Part shown: piece by piece, positions 19,684 through 30,037 of the stretch
Layout: the number at the start of each line of letters is the position of its first letter
Position numbering within the stretch: position 1 is the first letter of the stretch
From: Mayamaea pseudoterrestris
Taxonomy: Eukaryota > Bacillariophyta > Bacillariophyceae > Sellaphorales > Sellaphoraceae
Length of the DNA stretch: 64,000 nucleotides
Assembly: GCA_027923505.1 (NCBI GenBank)
Contig: BROI01000003.1
Span: 310,001-374,000, forward strand
Reading direction: 5' to 3'
Position numbers and translations under genes: made by a program
The notes under the pieces: generated by a model
What the model was told of the DNA's origin: nothing
What the model saw: the letters and a program-made list of their open reading frames with translations, nothing else
Database searches by the model: none

Positions 19684-21679
19684 TTATCCGTCCCTGTGTT
19701 GCCAGTACCATTCGCATAAACGACGCGCAACAGCCAACACATCTCTCGCAACTGGCGTATCAAATGTAACGCCATTGCGTGTACCCATTCGTCTCGAAAG
19801 CGAAGCAAGATCATGAAGTGCTGCCAGTTCCTGTAGATTTGTGAGCGGAAGGTTGTAGGGTGCGCCAGTCAACACTTTTGATATAGAGGTGCAATAACTT
19901 GGGTTGGCCAACAATGACAAGTATCCGCACTGCCGTCGTAGACCCACCAAAGTTGGGAACTTCGAATCCATAGAATCCGAAATCTTCGCCGTCGTGATAC
20001 TCGGCTCCTGATCGGGAGGTGCTTCAAGATCGGCAGCGACGCCACCATTAAGACGCAGAAACGTCTTCCATTCATGCCATGAAGAATAACCGTCGGGTGG
20101 TGGCACTCCAGCCTGACCAAAGGCCTCCACCAGTCCGCCCTCTTCCAACGTCTCATCAATAAGATCAAGCGCACCAACAATCGTAGCATGTGATTCAACG
20201 GATTCTTGTCGCGTGAGCATATCCAAGCGTCGGCGCCAAAGATATGGGAAAGGGAGGAAACCACAGACATGAGCAGCCAGAGTGTCAGGCAGCGCCATTA
20301 CGCGCACTAAAGCTTGTGTGCTTGGCGCGAGCAATGATAAGGGCGGGTTTTTGAGCATCGTTTGGGCGCTGTGAATGAATACCCGGACTTCGTCCTCGTC
20401 CTCGTCCTCGCCATCTTCCCGCAAAACATTGTTTGCAGAAACGTAAGCGCGCTGATCTTGCAGCAGCTTCCATAAAGCTCCCATGCTCCTAGTGCGCTCT
20501 CGGCGGACTTGCTCCTGCATCAAGCGGACTTGCATGTTGCTGTCGATCAACTCCTTAATCTGCTGGTCGGAAGCCATCATTTTGGCGGTCCTCCCACGCT
20601 TGTCTTCCGTATAAAGCTCACAACCGGCTGAAAGTAACAGCTGGACTGAAGAAAGATGGCCGCTTTTGGCCGCCAGCATAAGACTTGTCTTATTACGGTT
20701 CGTTCTGGCATTAACATCCGCTCCGCACTCGAGAAAAAGCTGACAAACGTTGTTGTGCCCCTCGATCGCCGCTAACATAAGAGGAGTCGTTCCCATGCGA
20801 CTATGGGCATTGATCGTTGCACCGCAATCGATAAGGCGTTTGCAGACGTCGAAATGACCTTCTGAAGCGGCTACCATCAAAGGAGTAAACTTATCTTGAC
20901 TGAATACATCAACGTCAGCAAAGTACGGAAGGATAAATTCCAAAACTTTAATATGAGCGCCTGCAGCAGCCACATGCAAAGCGGTAAAACCTTCGTAGTT
21001 TGATGTTGTCATTGACGCTCCACTTTCCAGCAAAATCTTCATGATACTCTTGTTGCCTAGCGATGCCGCAAGTAAAAGAGGGGTTTGCCCTAGAGTCTCG
21101 TCGGAGCATTCAACGTGGGCGCCGGCGTTTAGCAGCGCTATCACTGCATCCACATTTTGTGTGGCAGTGGCAACGAGCAAAGGAGGAAATAGGAATTCTT
21201 CTGCAAGGGAGAGAGAGAGTAAGAAAGGTAGTTACACCCGACTGTAGCGGTATAATAATGAATCATGACTTATGTTACGTACCAAACAATTCGGTAGGAT
21301 TAAAAGGATTGCGTGGTTTAATCTTTTCTGCAGCTCTCGGTTCTTCCATTTCTGACTCCAGCCCTCCCACCGTAGTTGCAGAACCGTTCATCTGCGTCTC
21401 ATTCGAGTCAGTATTTGAGAATTTGATTTTCACATGAAATTCCACATGATGATCCACCCACTCCGGGCGCGGTCGATACATTAAAGTGCCTCCAGGGACC
21501 ATGAATTCGACCAATGAAGGCGCAAGAGCAAGGGTTTCTTGTGTTTGATCCGGCGATCCACATCCAAGCCCGGAAGTTTGAAGTCGTTTCTTCAAAGTTT
21601 CAGAATTTTCAGATTCATCGTTGGCAGCTTCAGTAGTCATGCGCTTGCGCTTGTCGGTATGAGGCTCTGACGACGTCAT
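19684..21679 (-). CDS. Ankyrin-repeat protein (637 aa), two exons
   Basis: Exons 21679-21283 and 21200-19684 join in phase 1 across an 82-nt intron (GTACGT...TTGCAG). The first ATG in frame is 21679 (MTSSEPHTDKRKRM). The N-terminal ~130 residues are acidic with a basic KKR-rich patch. From about residue 135 there are six or seven clean, consecutive ankyrin repeats: GQTPLLLAASLGNKSIMKIL, GFTALHVAAAGAHIKVLEFI, KFTPLMVAASEGHFDVCKRL, GTTPLMLAAIEGHNNVCQLF and KTSLMLAAKSGHLSSVQLL. The C-terminal ~300 residues have no recognised domain but include a Trp/Leu-rich helical region (ALPDTLAAHVCGFLPFPYLW). It is probably an adaptor; substrates are unknown. Confidence 0.78.
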
Positions 21680-22059
21680 ATTTTGAATGTCAGAAGGCTG
21701 GCACAAGGATAACTATGCTAGGGGGCACTGCAGTGTCTCAAACGACGAACAATAAAGCAAACGTAATGGCAGCGTGTCATGGTGATCCACGCTGAATAAA
21801 GTTTTAGTACCGCTACGATGTTAGTCTTGCTTGACATCGTACCGGCACTGCAACGGCGTTTCGAGGCCTTTCGGAGGCAGTCACACGACAGCCATCGGTC
21901 GACGCACCGCACAAACTCGCCGATCCGTTGCGTTCCGGTTGATGCAAACTGACTGTCACCAGCAAGCCTATTACATACAAACTAACTAATATTTGAGCCA
22001 AGGGAAAGACAGTTGCTTCGGAGCTGCTGCAAGAACAATAGAGGCATCTGCAACTTACA
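21680..22059. other. Divergent promoter region
   Basis: These 380 bp separate the starts of the ankyrin gene and the phosphoethanolamine cytidylyltransferase gene. Nothing coding was recognised. Confidence 0.45.
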
Positions 22060-23622
22060 ATGTTCTCAAGCATTGCTTCGCATGCTTTTTCAGCCTTGGT
22101 TTCGTCCATTGTAATTTGGGGCAGAAGGGCACGTGACTCTGAAACGATACAAAATGTTTCCGTCTGGGTCAATGCCGCCTTGGATGCGGCTGGCGTCCCA
22201 GAGGAAGACTTGCCGTCGATCGCCTCGTTGAGCTACACGCTGCTGATTGTGGTTGGAAGCATTATATGTTACGTGATTCATTGGAGAAGGCGTCGTCAGC
22301 TGATGGGTCTTTTGGCCGAAGCGGAAGCTCGGCTTCGGTATTTGAATGAAAAGCTATTGACGCCAGACTCGTCCAAGCCAGTGAGAGTCTTCATGGATGG
22401 AGCCTTTGATTGTCTACAGTAAGTATAGAGTTGAGAATCAGCTTCATGGTGGTTGAACCTCTTTGGCTTCCGAGAGGGGACAGATTCGTCGTCGATCGAG
22501 ATTCCTTGCAATTTCGATTCAAGATGCAGCTTAAACTATGTTTCTTACATTATTCCCTTGATTCCTTTGTATAGCTACGGTCACATGAATGCATTTCGCT
22601 TGGCGCGGTCGCTCGGCACACATTTGATTGTCGGAGTTAACTCTGACGAATCCATTACAGCCTGCAAGGGCGCTCCTCTCATGAATGACGACGAACGATT
22701 AACTATGGTTTCGGCCTGCAAATTTGTCGACGAAGTTGTACCAAACTGCCCCTATGTCATGAGTAAGGAATACTTGGACTATGTCATTGAAAATTACAAT
22801 ATTGATTATGTCGTACATGGAGATGACCCATGCATTGTCGATGGCAAGGACGTTTACGCCGAAGCCAAGCGATCCGGCAAGTTTCGAACAATTCCTAGAA
22901 CAGACGGCGTGTCAACGACTGACATTGTCGGCCGCATGCTCATTATGACCAAGGAGCATCACCTTCATAGATCGTTGAGCGACGTTTCAATCAGCAGTGG
23001 CAGCAATCGCAAGGATACCATAGAGCGACTTGGCCAGCAGTCAAAGTTTCTCACGACTAGTAGAATGCTGCAACTCTTCAGCGCAAACGTCAAGGCGCCC
23101 ACCAAAGGTATGCATGTTGTCTATATCGATGGTGCATGGGATCTGTTTCACCCTGGACATGTTGCAATTCTGAAAGCAGCGCGAGCGCGAGGTGATTATT
23201 TGATTGTTGGCATTCATGGCGATGCCGTTGTAAATAGTGTCAAGGGAATGAATCTTCCACTGATGAATCTTCACGAGCGAGTCTTGAGTGTACTTGGTTG
23301 TCAGTATGTCAATGACGTTTTGATTGACGCGCCATACGAAATATCGGAGGAAATGATTGAAACGCTGCATATTTCCGAAGTTGTGCGAGGTTCCATCGCG
23401 GACAACGCGGCCAGTACTCACGACATGGATATAAGATATCGTCAAGCAATGAATGCTGGAATCTTTTCGGTGATAGAAAGCACGAGCGACTTTCGAATCA
23501 GCAATGTAATACAAAGGATACAACGGAATCATGAAACGTTTCAAGCAAAATTTGAACGAAAACGTGTCGCTGAGCAGCAATACTATCGCGAGAAGCAAAA
23601 CAACTTTAATTCTTGTGCATAG
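22060..23622 (+). CDS. PCYT2: CTP:phosphoethanolamine cytidylyltransferase
   Basis: Two exons (22060-22418 and 22575-23622) join in phase 2 and restore the first catalytic HYGH in FDCLHYGHMNAFRLARSLG, giving 468 aa. The enzyme makes CDP-ethanolamine, the committed step of the Kennedy pathway to phosphatidylethanolamine. Two tandem cytidylyltransferase folds are present, as expected for this enzyme and not for the choline enzyme. Domain 1 has HYGH, IVGVNSDESI and GAPLMNDDERLTMVSACKFV. Domain 2 (about residues 265-400) has VVYIDGAWDLFHPGHVAILK, the second HxGH, and LNLHERVLSVLGCQYV-like motifs. The N-terminus carries a membrane helix (about residues 58-75, LSYTLLIVVGSIICYVI) followed by RRRRQ, so the protein is probably anchored with its active sites in the cytosol. 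Plant ECT has a similar anchor. Confidence 0.93.
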
Positions 23623-23748
23623 CATGAAACGAATAAGTCTAAATGAATTTTGTAAAAGCTAGCGTTATTAACTGTAATACCTATTTATAGTTGTTGTGGA
23701 GTTATGGATGCAAAAATTTAACCAACGCACGTGTTCGATGTGAGGCTT

Positions 23749-26060
23749 TTATACCGCTCGCGCCTCGATCATGGGGTCCACCTTCTTGGACTTGTGACGC
23801 TTGCGAGGAGGTCCCTTACTGTACTGGACGGCTTCCAAGTACTTTTCTTGCTTATGATCCTCTTTGTCGTCCTTGTCCGAGTCCTCGCTCGACATGGAAT
23901 CCGCCTTCTTATCCTCAGAGTTCCAGTCCGACTCGTCGACGGAGCTGCAGCTTTCCTGCTGCTGGGATGACGAATCTGTCACTGTCGCCGGAGCTTGGCC
24001 AGCTCCCGACGTATTCGAGTTCGTTTCTTCGCTATCTTCTTGCTGTTCTCGTGTGCGCGTAACTGTCTGCTGAGCCACGGCACTTTCGAATGAGTTGCGA
24101 AGGGAATTCAAGAAACCCATCATGATGGCGCCATCCTCGCTGGACTGTGGCGGAGCAGGTGCGGCCACTTTGACTTTCTTCGTTTTAACATGTGCGTCCG
24201 GCGCGGATGAGCTGGGGCGCTTGGTTGAAGCAATGCTCGTAAACTTCGTTCCATTACCTGGAGTGCTGATGGGCGCATGAGGAGCCACTTGGGTTGGCAC
24301 CAAGCTTGATACCGATGGGCCACGGCATGGCTGACTTCCTTGTTTGGCCCCCAAACTTGTCGAGGAGAGGGTGGGAATGAGAGCCTTTGGGCGCTGATTA
24401 GAATGCGACGCTGACGGACCATTGTCAGCGGATGTATGCGTCGATTGACTGACGACGCTGCCACGTGCGGCATTACCCGGTAACGCAGCTAAGCTATGTG
24501 CAATAAATTTTGTGGCTGACGAACCATTATCAGCCGCTTGAGCAGCAAGATGCTGCTCGTACGTCCTCTTGAGTTGATCAAGGAAAACGTTCTGTGTTGG
24601 TTTCAGATTATCCAAGCCTTGACATGTAACATTCAAACCTGGCAATTCTTGCGAAGAAGGTGCCTTGAAAGATTGCGGTGCATCCTGTAGGCTCGCGCCG
24701 ACGCTTGTCTTTGTTCCGACTTGAAGCCCATGAAAAGAGTGGGTCGGTGGCGCAAGGGCTTCGCGTTGTAGAAGACTGCTGGGCTCTCTGTTTGCCACTG
24801 AGAATGCCGGCTGTTGTAGCGGCGCTTGTTTCACCGCATTCGCGGCAGCTTGTGCCAATAGTAGCTGAGCAAGAGCAATGTCAAGTTGCCTGAAAGGTGA
24901 ATGATCATATGGTGTAAGCTACTGTCTGTCCACAGTTCCTGTGTTTCATACCAATATAACACACTTGCACTACTTACAATCCGTTTCCACTGCTGGTAGC
25001 AGGGGCTGGTGCTGCTGGGCGAAGGAACGAAGCTTGCTGAGGAGCCGGGTTGAAAGAACGTGGCGCGACTGTTGTAGCAGGAGCTGGAGCAGTCGTTAGA
25101 CCATGGATCAACGATTGAAGACCTTGCAGCGACAATGAATATCCGCCGAGGCCGCCAACATCCATGGGAGCGGTCATGGGCACACTATGTGCATCATTCA
25201 TCGACAACCAAGAGGGAATGCCAGAAATAGAAGGCGCTCGACTAGCTTGCTGCTGTTGAGTCAAAGCGAGCGCAATGTCAAACTGCGGTGCCAATGGCAC
25301 GCCCGGTCGTCCCTCCTCGATGCGCACTTGAAACCGTCGTTCCAACATGTCGAGCTCGGCCTTTGCCAATTGTAGCTCTAAGATACTAGGCTGGGGCTTG
25401 TCGCGAACTTGAAAGACCCTTCTTCCAAGACAGGAAGCTCCGGCATACTTTTTGGTGACTCTCATAGGATCACAGTTCAACTTTTCCGCAATGTAGGAGC
25501 GAAGTGTTGCTCCTTCCGGCAAAGCCAAGAGACCAATGCTAAAGTAGTGGATGATTCGTGATGTAAACTCCTCTTCTTCAATCTAATATAGAAAGAGATA
25601 TAGGTTGCAATTAGCGACAGGGATGCGTGACTGGCGCCGTGGCCATGAGCGATGGAAAATTGACTGCATCGTTGCAAAAAGAATCACTTACCGTCCATTT
25701 TCCTTTGCGTAGTTTTGATCTATCAAGCTTCTTCCTTTTAGATCCTCCGGCTTGCTTATCGCTTTTCCCATCATCTGATTCGTCCTCCCCATCACCACTA
25801 CTGGATGAACTTTGATCGCTGCTCGCCGTGGGAGAAGTGGAGTTGGCCGATCGCGACGCTGACGACGTAGGTCGCGCGTCTTCCGGTCGCAACAGATGCG
25901 ATGAACTCGAAGCCATTCCTGTGGCTTTCGTATTCATTTCCATTGCATTTCCAAGCGGAATAGAGTTGTTGCGGCTCTGTGGTGGCTCGGCACCTCTGTT
26001 TGCTTGAATCGCAGGATCTGCCGCTGCAGATTCCATGCTTGCCGCTTGGCTAACGTTCAT
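23749..26060 (-). CDS. Stramenopile orphan: putative SANT/Myb-like GKWT-EEEE domain protein
   Basis: Three exons (26060-25692, 25582-24978, 24889-23749) join in phase to 704 aa; introns are 109 and 88 nt. After a Ser-rich, acidic leader and a basic KRKKLDRSKLRKGKW patch, the exon 1/2 junction creates GKWTIEEEEFTSRIIHYFSI (about residues 121-140), which looks like the start of a SANT/Myb helix. It continues with LPEGATLRSYIAEKLNCDPM, RVTKKYAGASCLGRRVF and QPSILELQLAKAELDMLERR. I recognise this block as a conserved domain seen in diatom and oomycete hypothetical proteins, with no assigned function. The rest is Ala/Gln/Pro/Ser-rich and disordered, ending in an acidic stretch and KGPPRKRHKSKKVD, a likely nuclear localisation signal. 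A transcription or chromatin role is inferred, not shown. It is divergent from the aureochrome. Confidence 0.75.
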
Positions 26061-26922
26061 AATCTGCGAAGAACGGTCAAAATGAAAATCTTTTAAACTC
26101 TTGATCTCTTGTTCAACTGCTATACATAAATAGAAACGCTATCGTTGCGTTTCCTGTCCATTTTGCAATGAATCGCTTGGTCTCTCTCGTTCGATTCCAG
26201 AACGCCAGAATGAGACCAATCGCAAAAAATACGTCATGCAAAGTTCGGAGGCAGTGTTAACGATGACGCAAAATATACTTGCGTGACGCAAAATGAGAGT
26301 ACGTCATTAGATGTCAGCAGGCGTCAACGATCGTAATTTGTTAGGGTGCAGAAAATTGCACCAAACGCTATCACTGTTGAACAATAAGTGCAACGCCACG
26401 TAGACCTGTGGAGATGAACAGATGCGATTGGTGCAAACGAGAAGTCGAGCGAATCCGAAAGAAAAGAAAACGAAAGTGGGCATCAGATGAGTCATCAAGG
26501 TCAACTAGCGACATCACGTCTTCCAAATTTCTGGCATCTTTCATGCGTGCTGTAATGACGCATTTCGAGTGTCACATCGCATCACTTTTCATTCGAGAAT
26601 TCACGAATCTTCTAAAAGGGGGTGCGGTGCTTGTCAAGGGGCGGGGTCGCGGGCGAAATCTTTTGGAGCGTCGGAGCTTCAACACGGCACCTCCCGCGCC
26701 ATGATGACCAACCGCATGCTCGTGCATGGTTCCTGAATCCATTCTGGCGCTATCTTTGGTGTCTCTGGTCGACTGAAACGATATATTTGATTGCAACTTT
26801 TGAATTTGACAACAAAATCAGCCGTTTCGTTGAGGAAAGCAGCATCCTTTGCAAAGAAGCAACTAGCGCAGAATTCGTCCATTTGTTCGATCGTCCCAGC
26901 AGAGTCGACGGCTAATATCGCC
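26061..26922. promoter_or_regulatory. Shared upstream region with TGACGT and TGACGC sites before the aureochrome
   Basis: The 862-bp gap between divergent starts holds ACGTCA (TGACGT on the other strand) at 26231-26236 and 26301-26306, and TGACGC at 26264-26269, 26284-26289 and 26556-26561. The two TGACGCAAAAT copies at 26264 and 26284 are identical over 11 bp and 20 bp apart. The strong cluster lies closer to the orphan gene at 26060 than to the aureochrome at 26923. Control of either gene by these sites is an inference. An open frame at 26408-26704 (+) shows no family and is not called. Confidence 0.4.
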
Positions 26923-28612
26923 ATGGACAAGAGCAATCCGCACATGAATATTCATCAGCCCCTCTTTGCACCAGCCTCGCAAGCTGCAGGTACTCAGGTA
27001 TGCCTATTGATCGATTCCTTGCAGCAAGCTTTGTGCAGGTTTTCGTATCGTATCACTTGGCTCACCTCTATCATTGTTATGCATCTTATTTTAGTCGGAG
27101 GACTTTGACCTAAGTGATATCTTTGGAGAGTATTTTCAGAATGAATTTGATGATCCAATGAACGCATATACGAGCTCAATGGCAAACTATACGGGCGGAC
27201 AAATAGCAAACCCCATGGCGCCGACGCCCATTATGCAGAATGCAACTTCGACGAATACTACTGCAATGAGTTTACCGACGGGAGGCATTCGAACGACCTT
27301 TCATTACACTAGCGCTCCATCCGTTGTACAACAACAGCAGCAACAACAACAAGAGCAGCCTCTGCCAAAAAAGCCTCGGATAGACCCAGGGATGAACGAT
27401 AACCAAATGGTAGCGCAGCAATATCAGCAAACGTTGCAGCAGCAGTTGGCGCAGCAACAAGCTATGCAGCAGCAACAACAACAACAACAACAGCAACCAC
27501 ATCCAAATACACAATACATATTGCAGCAGCAGCAATTACAGCAAGCTGCCATGGCAGCACATCAGCAAAACATGATGCAGCAGTCAAACATGCCGACTGC
27601 TCCGCAGCACGGCGGAGTCCAACTTCCCATTGGCGTCGGCATTCGACTCGGCAATTTAACTGGCATTGCTCCAGCAGCAACCATGGTGCAATCGTCGTCG
27701 CAACAACAACGCATGCCGGGAATGCCGGGAGTACCAATCAACCACCAGCACCCGTTCAACCTTTGGGGCGGCGGCATGCCCATGGTGGGAGGAGCACTCG
27801 GCACGGAAACCAACGCGGCCGAGCGACGCCAACGGAACCGCGAGCATGCCAAGCGGAGTCGAGTGCGGAAAAAGTTCATGCTCGAGGCACTGCAGGGAGA
27901 AGTGACGGAGCTGCAAAAGATTAACCAGTGGTTGCGCATGCTGATCCAGGAGCATATTCCGGAGCATGCCATGAAGATTATCACCGAGTGTTGTTCGACG
28001 AGTCCGCTGTTTGCCGATGACTGTGCGGATGGAGACGATAAGCGAAAGAACCAACCGTTGCTAAAGTCCGATTTCACTCTCATGCATACACTGAGTCTCG
28101 GACAGCAATGTTTCGTTTTGTCGGACCCAAAGCTACCCGACAATCCAATCGTTTATGCAAGTCCTGGTTTCTACAAACTCACTGGCTACACGAGCAAGGA
28201 GGTGCTTGGACGCAACTGTCGCTTTCTGCAGGGGCCTGGAACGGATCGTCAGGCTGTCGAAATTCTTCGTCAAGCCGTCAAGACGGGGTCCGATGCCACG
28301 GTCTGTCTCTTGAACTACAAGTCGGATGGTACTCCCTTTTGGAACCAGTTCTTTCTCGCGTCTCTCAGGGATTCTGACAATAACATTGTCAATTTTGTAA
28401 GTGTGTTTATAATGTGTGTGGGAAGGAATCTTCCGCTATTCGTTCTCGACGCTCGCTCATATCCATGCTTTTTTCATTCATAGGTTGGCGTGCAAACCGA
28501 AGTCGAACCAGACGCTGGGGTCAACGCGCTGGAAGAAAAAGTCAATGAAGTCCATCCACTTCTCAACAAGGACGATGATGATGACGATGACGACGGCAAT
28601 GATTCAAGCTAA
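26923..28612 (+). CDS. AUREO: Aureochrome, bZIP-LOV blue-light transcription factor
   Basis: Three exons (26923-26997, 27095-28396, 28484-28612) splice in phase 0 at both junctions, giving 501 aa. Aureochromes are blue-light receptors found only in photosynthetic stramenopiles. The order is an acidic region (SEDFDLSDIFGEYFQNEFDD), a long Gln-rich region, then the bZIP at about residues 245-300 (RRQRNREHAKRSRVRKKF basic region, then a leucine zipper). The C-terminal LOV domain (about 355-460) holds GRNCRFLQG, whose Cys forms the flavin adduct, and NYKSDGTPFWNQFFLASLRD with the FMN-binding Asn residues. An acidic tail ends the protein. The effector-before-sensor order is diagnostic. The protein is photochemically competent by motif. 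It is probably nuclear and binds TGACGT-type sites; such sites occur in its own upstream region. Confidence 0.95.
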
Positions 28613-28855
28613 TGCTGCGACATGTTTACGGCGGGGTTGTGTCATCCGGTTGCGCGTCTTTAACAACTTTCCGTTAAATCTGTTTTTTATATATGTTTTT
28701 CGGCGGCGCTCTCCCCATATAACATACGGGCACTATGTAATAGACCATTTATCTGTTAGAAATTTGTTACTATATACTTTAAAGAAGAAGAGAATTATTC
28801 GCAATGCCAGTACCGTGGCCGGTTGTAAAGAAAGATATGTTTTAAGCTTATTGAC

Positions 28856-29785
28856 TCACCGCTGCCGTGTTGCAGAAGCCGCCTTTACGGATACACTATT
28901 ACTACTTTTACTTGTCGCAACTAGTGCACTCTTGCTAATGCGCACGAGTATTTGATCCATGGCTTCCGACGCCCGCATGCCTTCCTCCTCCGCCGGCGTG
29001 CGCAACTGTCCCGGCGCCCGACGATCCACCAGCATGAGCTTGCGCTGCCTGCTGCGCTGTCGTTTCGATAGCTGCACCAAGGCGACGGGGTCCATGTAAT
29101 TGTCGTCGTCGTCAGAGTCGGAATCATCGTTGGAACCATTAGCCTCGTTGCCATTAAGTGTTCGTTTCTTACTCCCTTTCTCGTGACTATTGTAACTACT
29201 TTGATTCTCAAACACCCAAACGTAGCCAACGGCTGGATGAAACCGCGCGCATGGACTGAGCGTCTTCTGCGCATGACCAAGGCCGCCCAAGACGCGCGCC
29301 ACGTGAGTCTTTTGAATGGATCGAATGGGCGGACTCTTGTAAATAACGCCCTGCACAATGTAGTAAACGTTCAATAGTTTGGTCGTGAATGAAGATGCAC
29401 TGCTGGTGTTCGTCGTCGTACTTGATGTTGTTGCTGAAAGGATGCCGCTTGTCCTTAGGACGTGTCGAATAGTGAATAGTTCGGATGGTTGCAGATACAG
29501 GGACGGTTCAGAGGGCGGCAACAGTTCATACTGCTCTCCAGTTAGTCTACCAAGAGCAATGTTATATTCCTCTTCGGCAGCTCGCGGAGACATTGGTTCA
29601 CCATTGTTTCCATGCTGCATGAGCATTCCAATGGATATTCCCTGCATGGCCAGTACTTCATTGGACGTGTTGGCAGACGTTCGAAACGGATTGAGCGGAT
29701 GCAAAAAGTAGTCAATCGCATTGACTCTAGAGAGGCCGAAGCGCGCTAAAAAGACGGGATCCACAAAGGAAGCTGTATCTGACAT
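28856..29785 (-). CDS. MED6: Mediator complex subunit 6
   Basis: The 309-aa single exon follows the MED6 pattern: FVDPVFLARFGLSRVNAIDY near the start (normally F-x-D-x(2)-WL), YFLHPLNPFRTSAN, SNEVLAMQGI, then after an insert of ~30 Thr/Ser residues LLNVYYIVQGVIYKSPPIR and CARFHPAVGYVWVF. These are the hallmark blocks of the subunit at the head/middle interface of Mediator, which links activators to RNA polymerase II. The usual conserved WL is FL here. The C-terminal ~100 residues are charged (an acidic DDSDSDDDD run and a basic KRQRSRQRKL helix), as in other MED6 proteins. It is divergent from the TPR gene at 30038, with about 250 bp between starts. Confidence 0.88.
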   Translation of the reverse strand: MSDTASFVDPVFLARFGLSRVNAIDYFLHPLNPFRTSANTSNEVLAMQGISIGMLMQHGNNGEPMSPRAAEEEYNIALGRLTGEQYELLPPSEPSLYLQPSELFTIRHVLRTSGILSATTSSTTTNTSSASSFTTKLLNVYYIVQGVIYKSPPIRSIQKTHVARVLGGLGHAQKTLSPCARFHPAVGYVWVFENQSSYNSHEKGSKKRTLNGNEANGSNDDSDSDDDDNYMDPVALVQLSKRQRSRQRKLMLVDRRAPGQLRTPAEEEGMRASEAMDQILVRISKSALVATSKSSNSVSVKAASATRQR

Positions 29786-30037
29786 GGTAATAGTAGGTGT
29801 TGCTATACTGGTTCTGGAATAGACAATTGCTCGAGTTCATTGATGCAGCTCCGAAACGCGGCGACAATCCAAAGGGTTGGAGTACCGGAACGACAAGTAG
29901 TGTTAACACCGATGCGACGTCCACCGATCGTGCTTCGAAAGCCAACCGTTTCGACGATGAGCAATCATCCTCGTTCATTGCATCTCTTTCACCTGTCTAT
30001 CAAGTCATTGGCGACACAGAATTCCGAATTCAGACAT

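Noticed and set aside
26408-26704. 98-codon frame with a CxxC in the aureochrome upstream region
   Set aside because: No family, basic low-complexity content, and lies in a promoter; a single CxxC is not enough.
27318-27500. CAA/CAG repeats in the aureochrome as a possible unstable repeat locus
   Set aside because: Mixed glutamine codons in a normal Gln-rich activation region; no long pure repeat.
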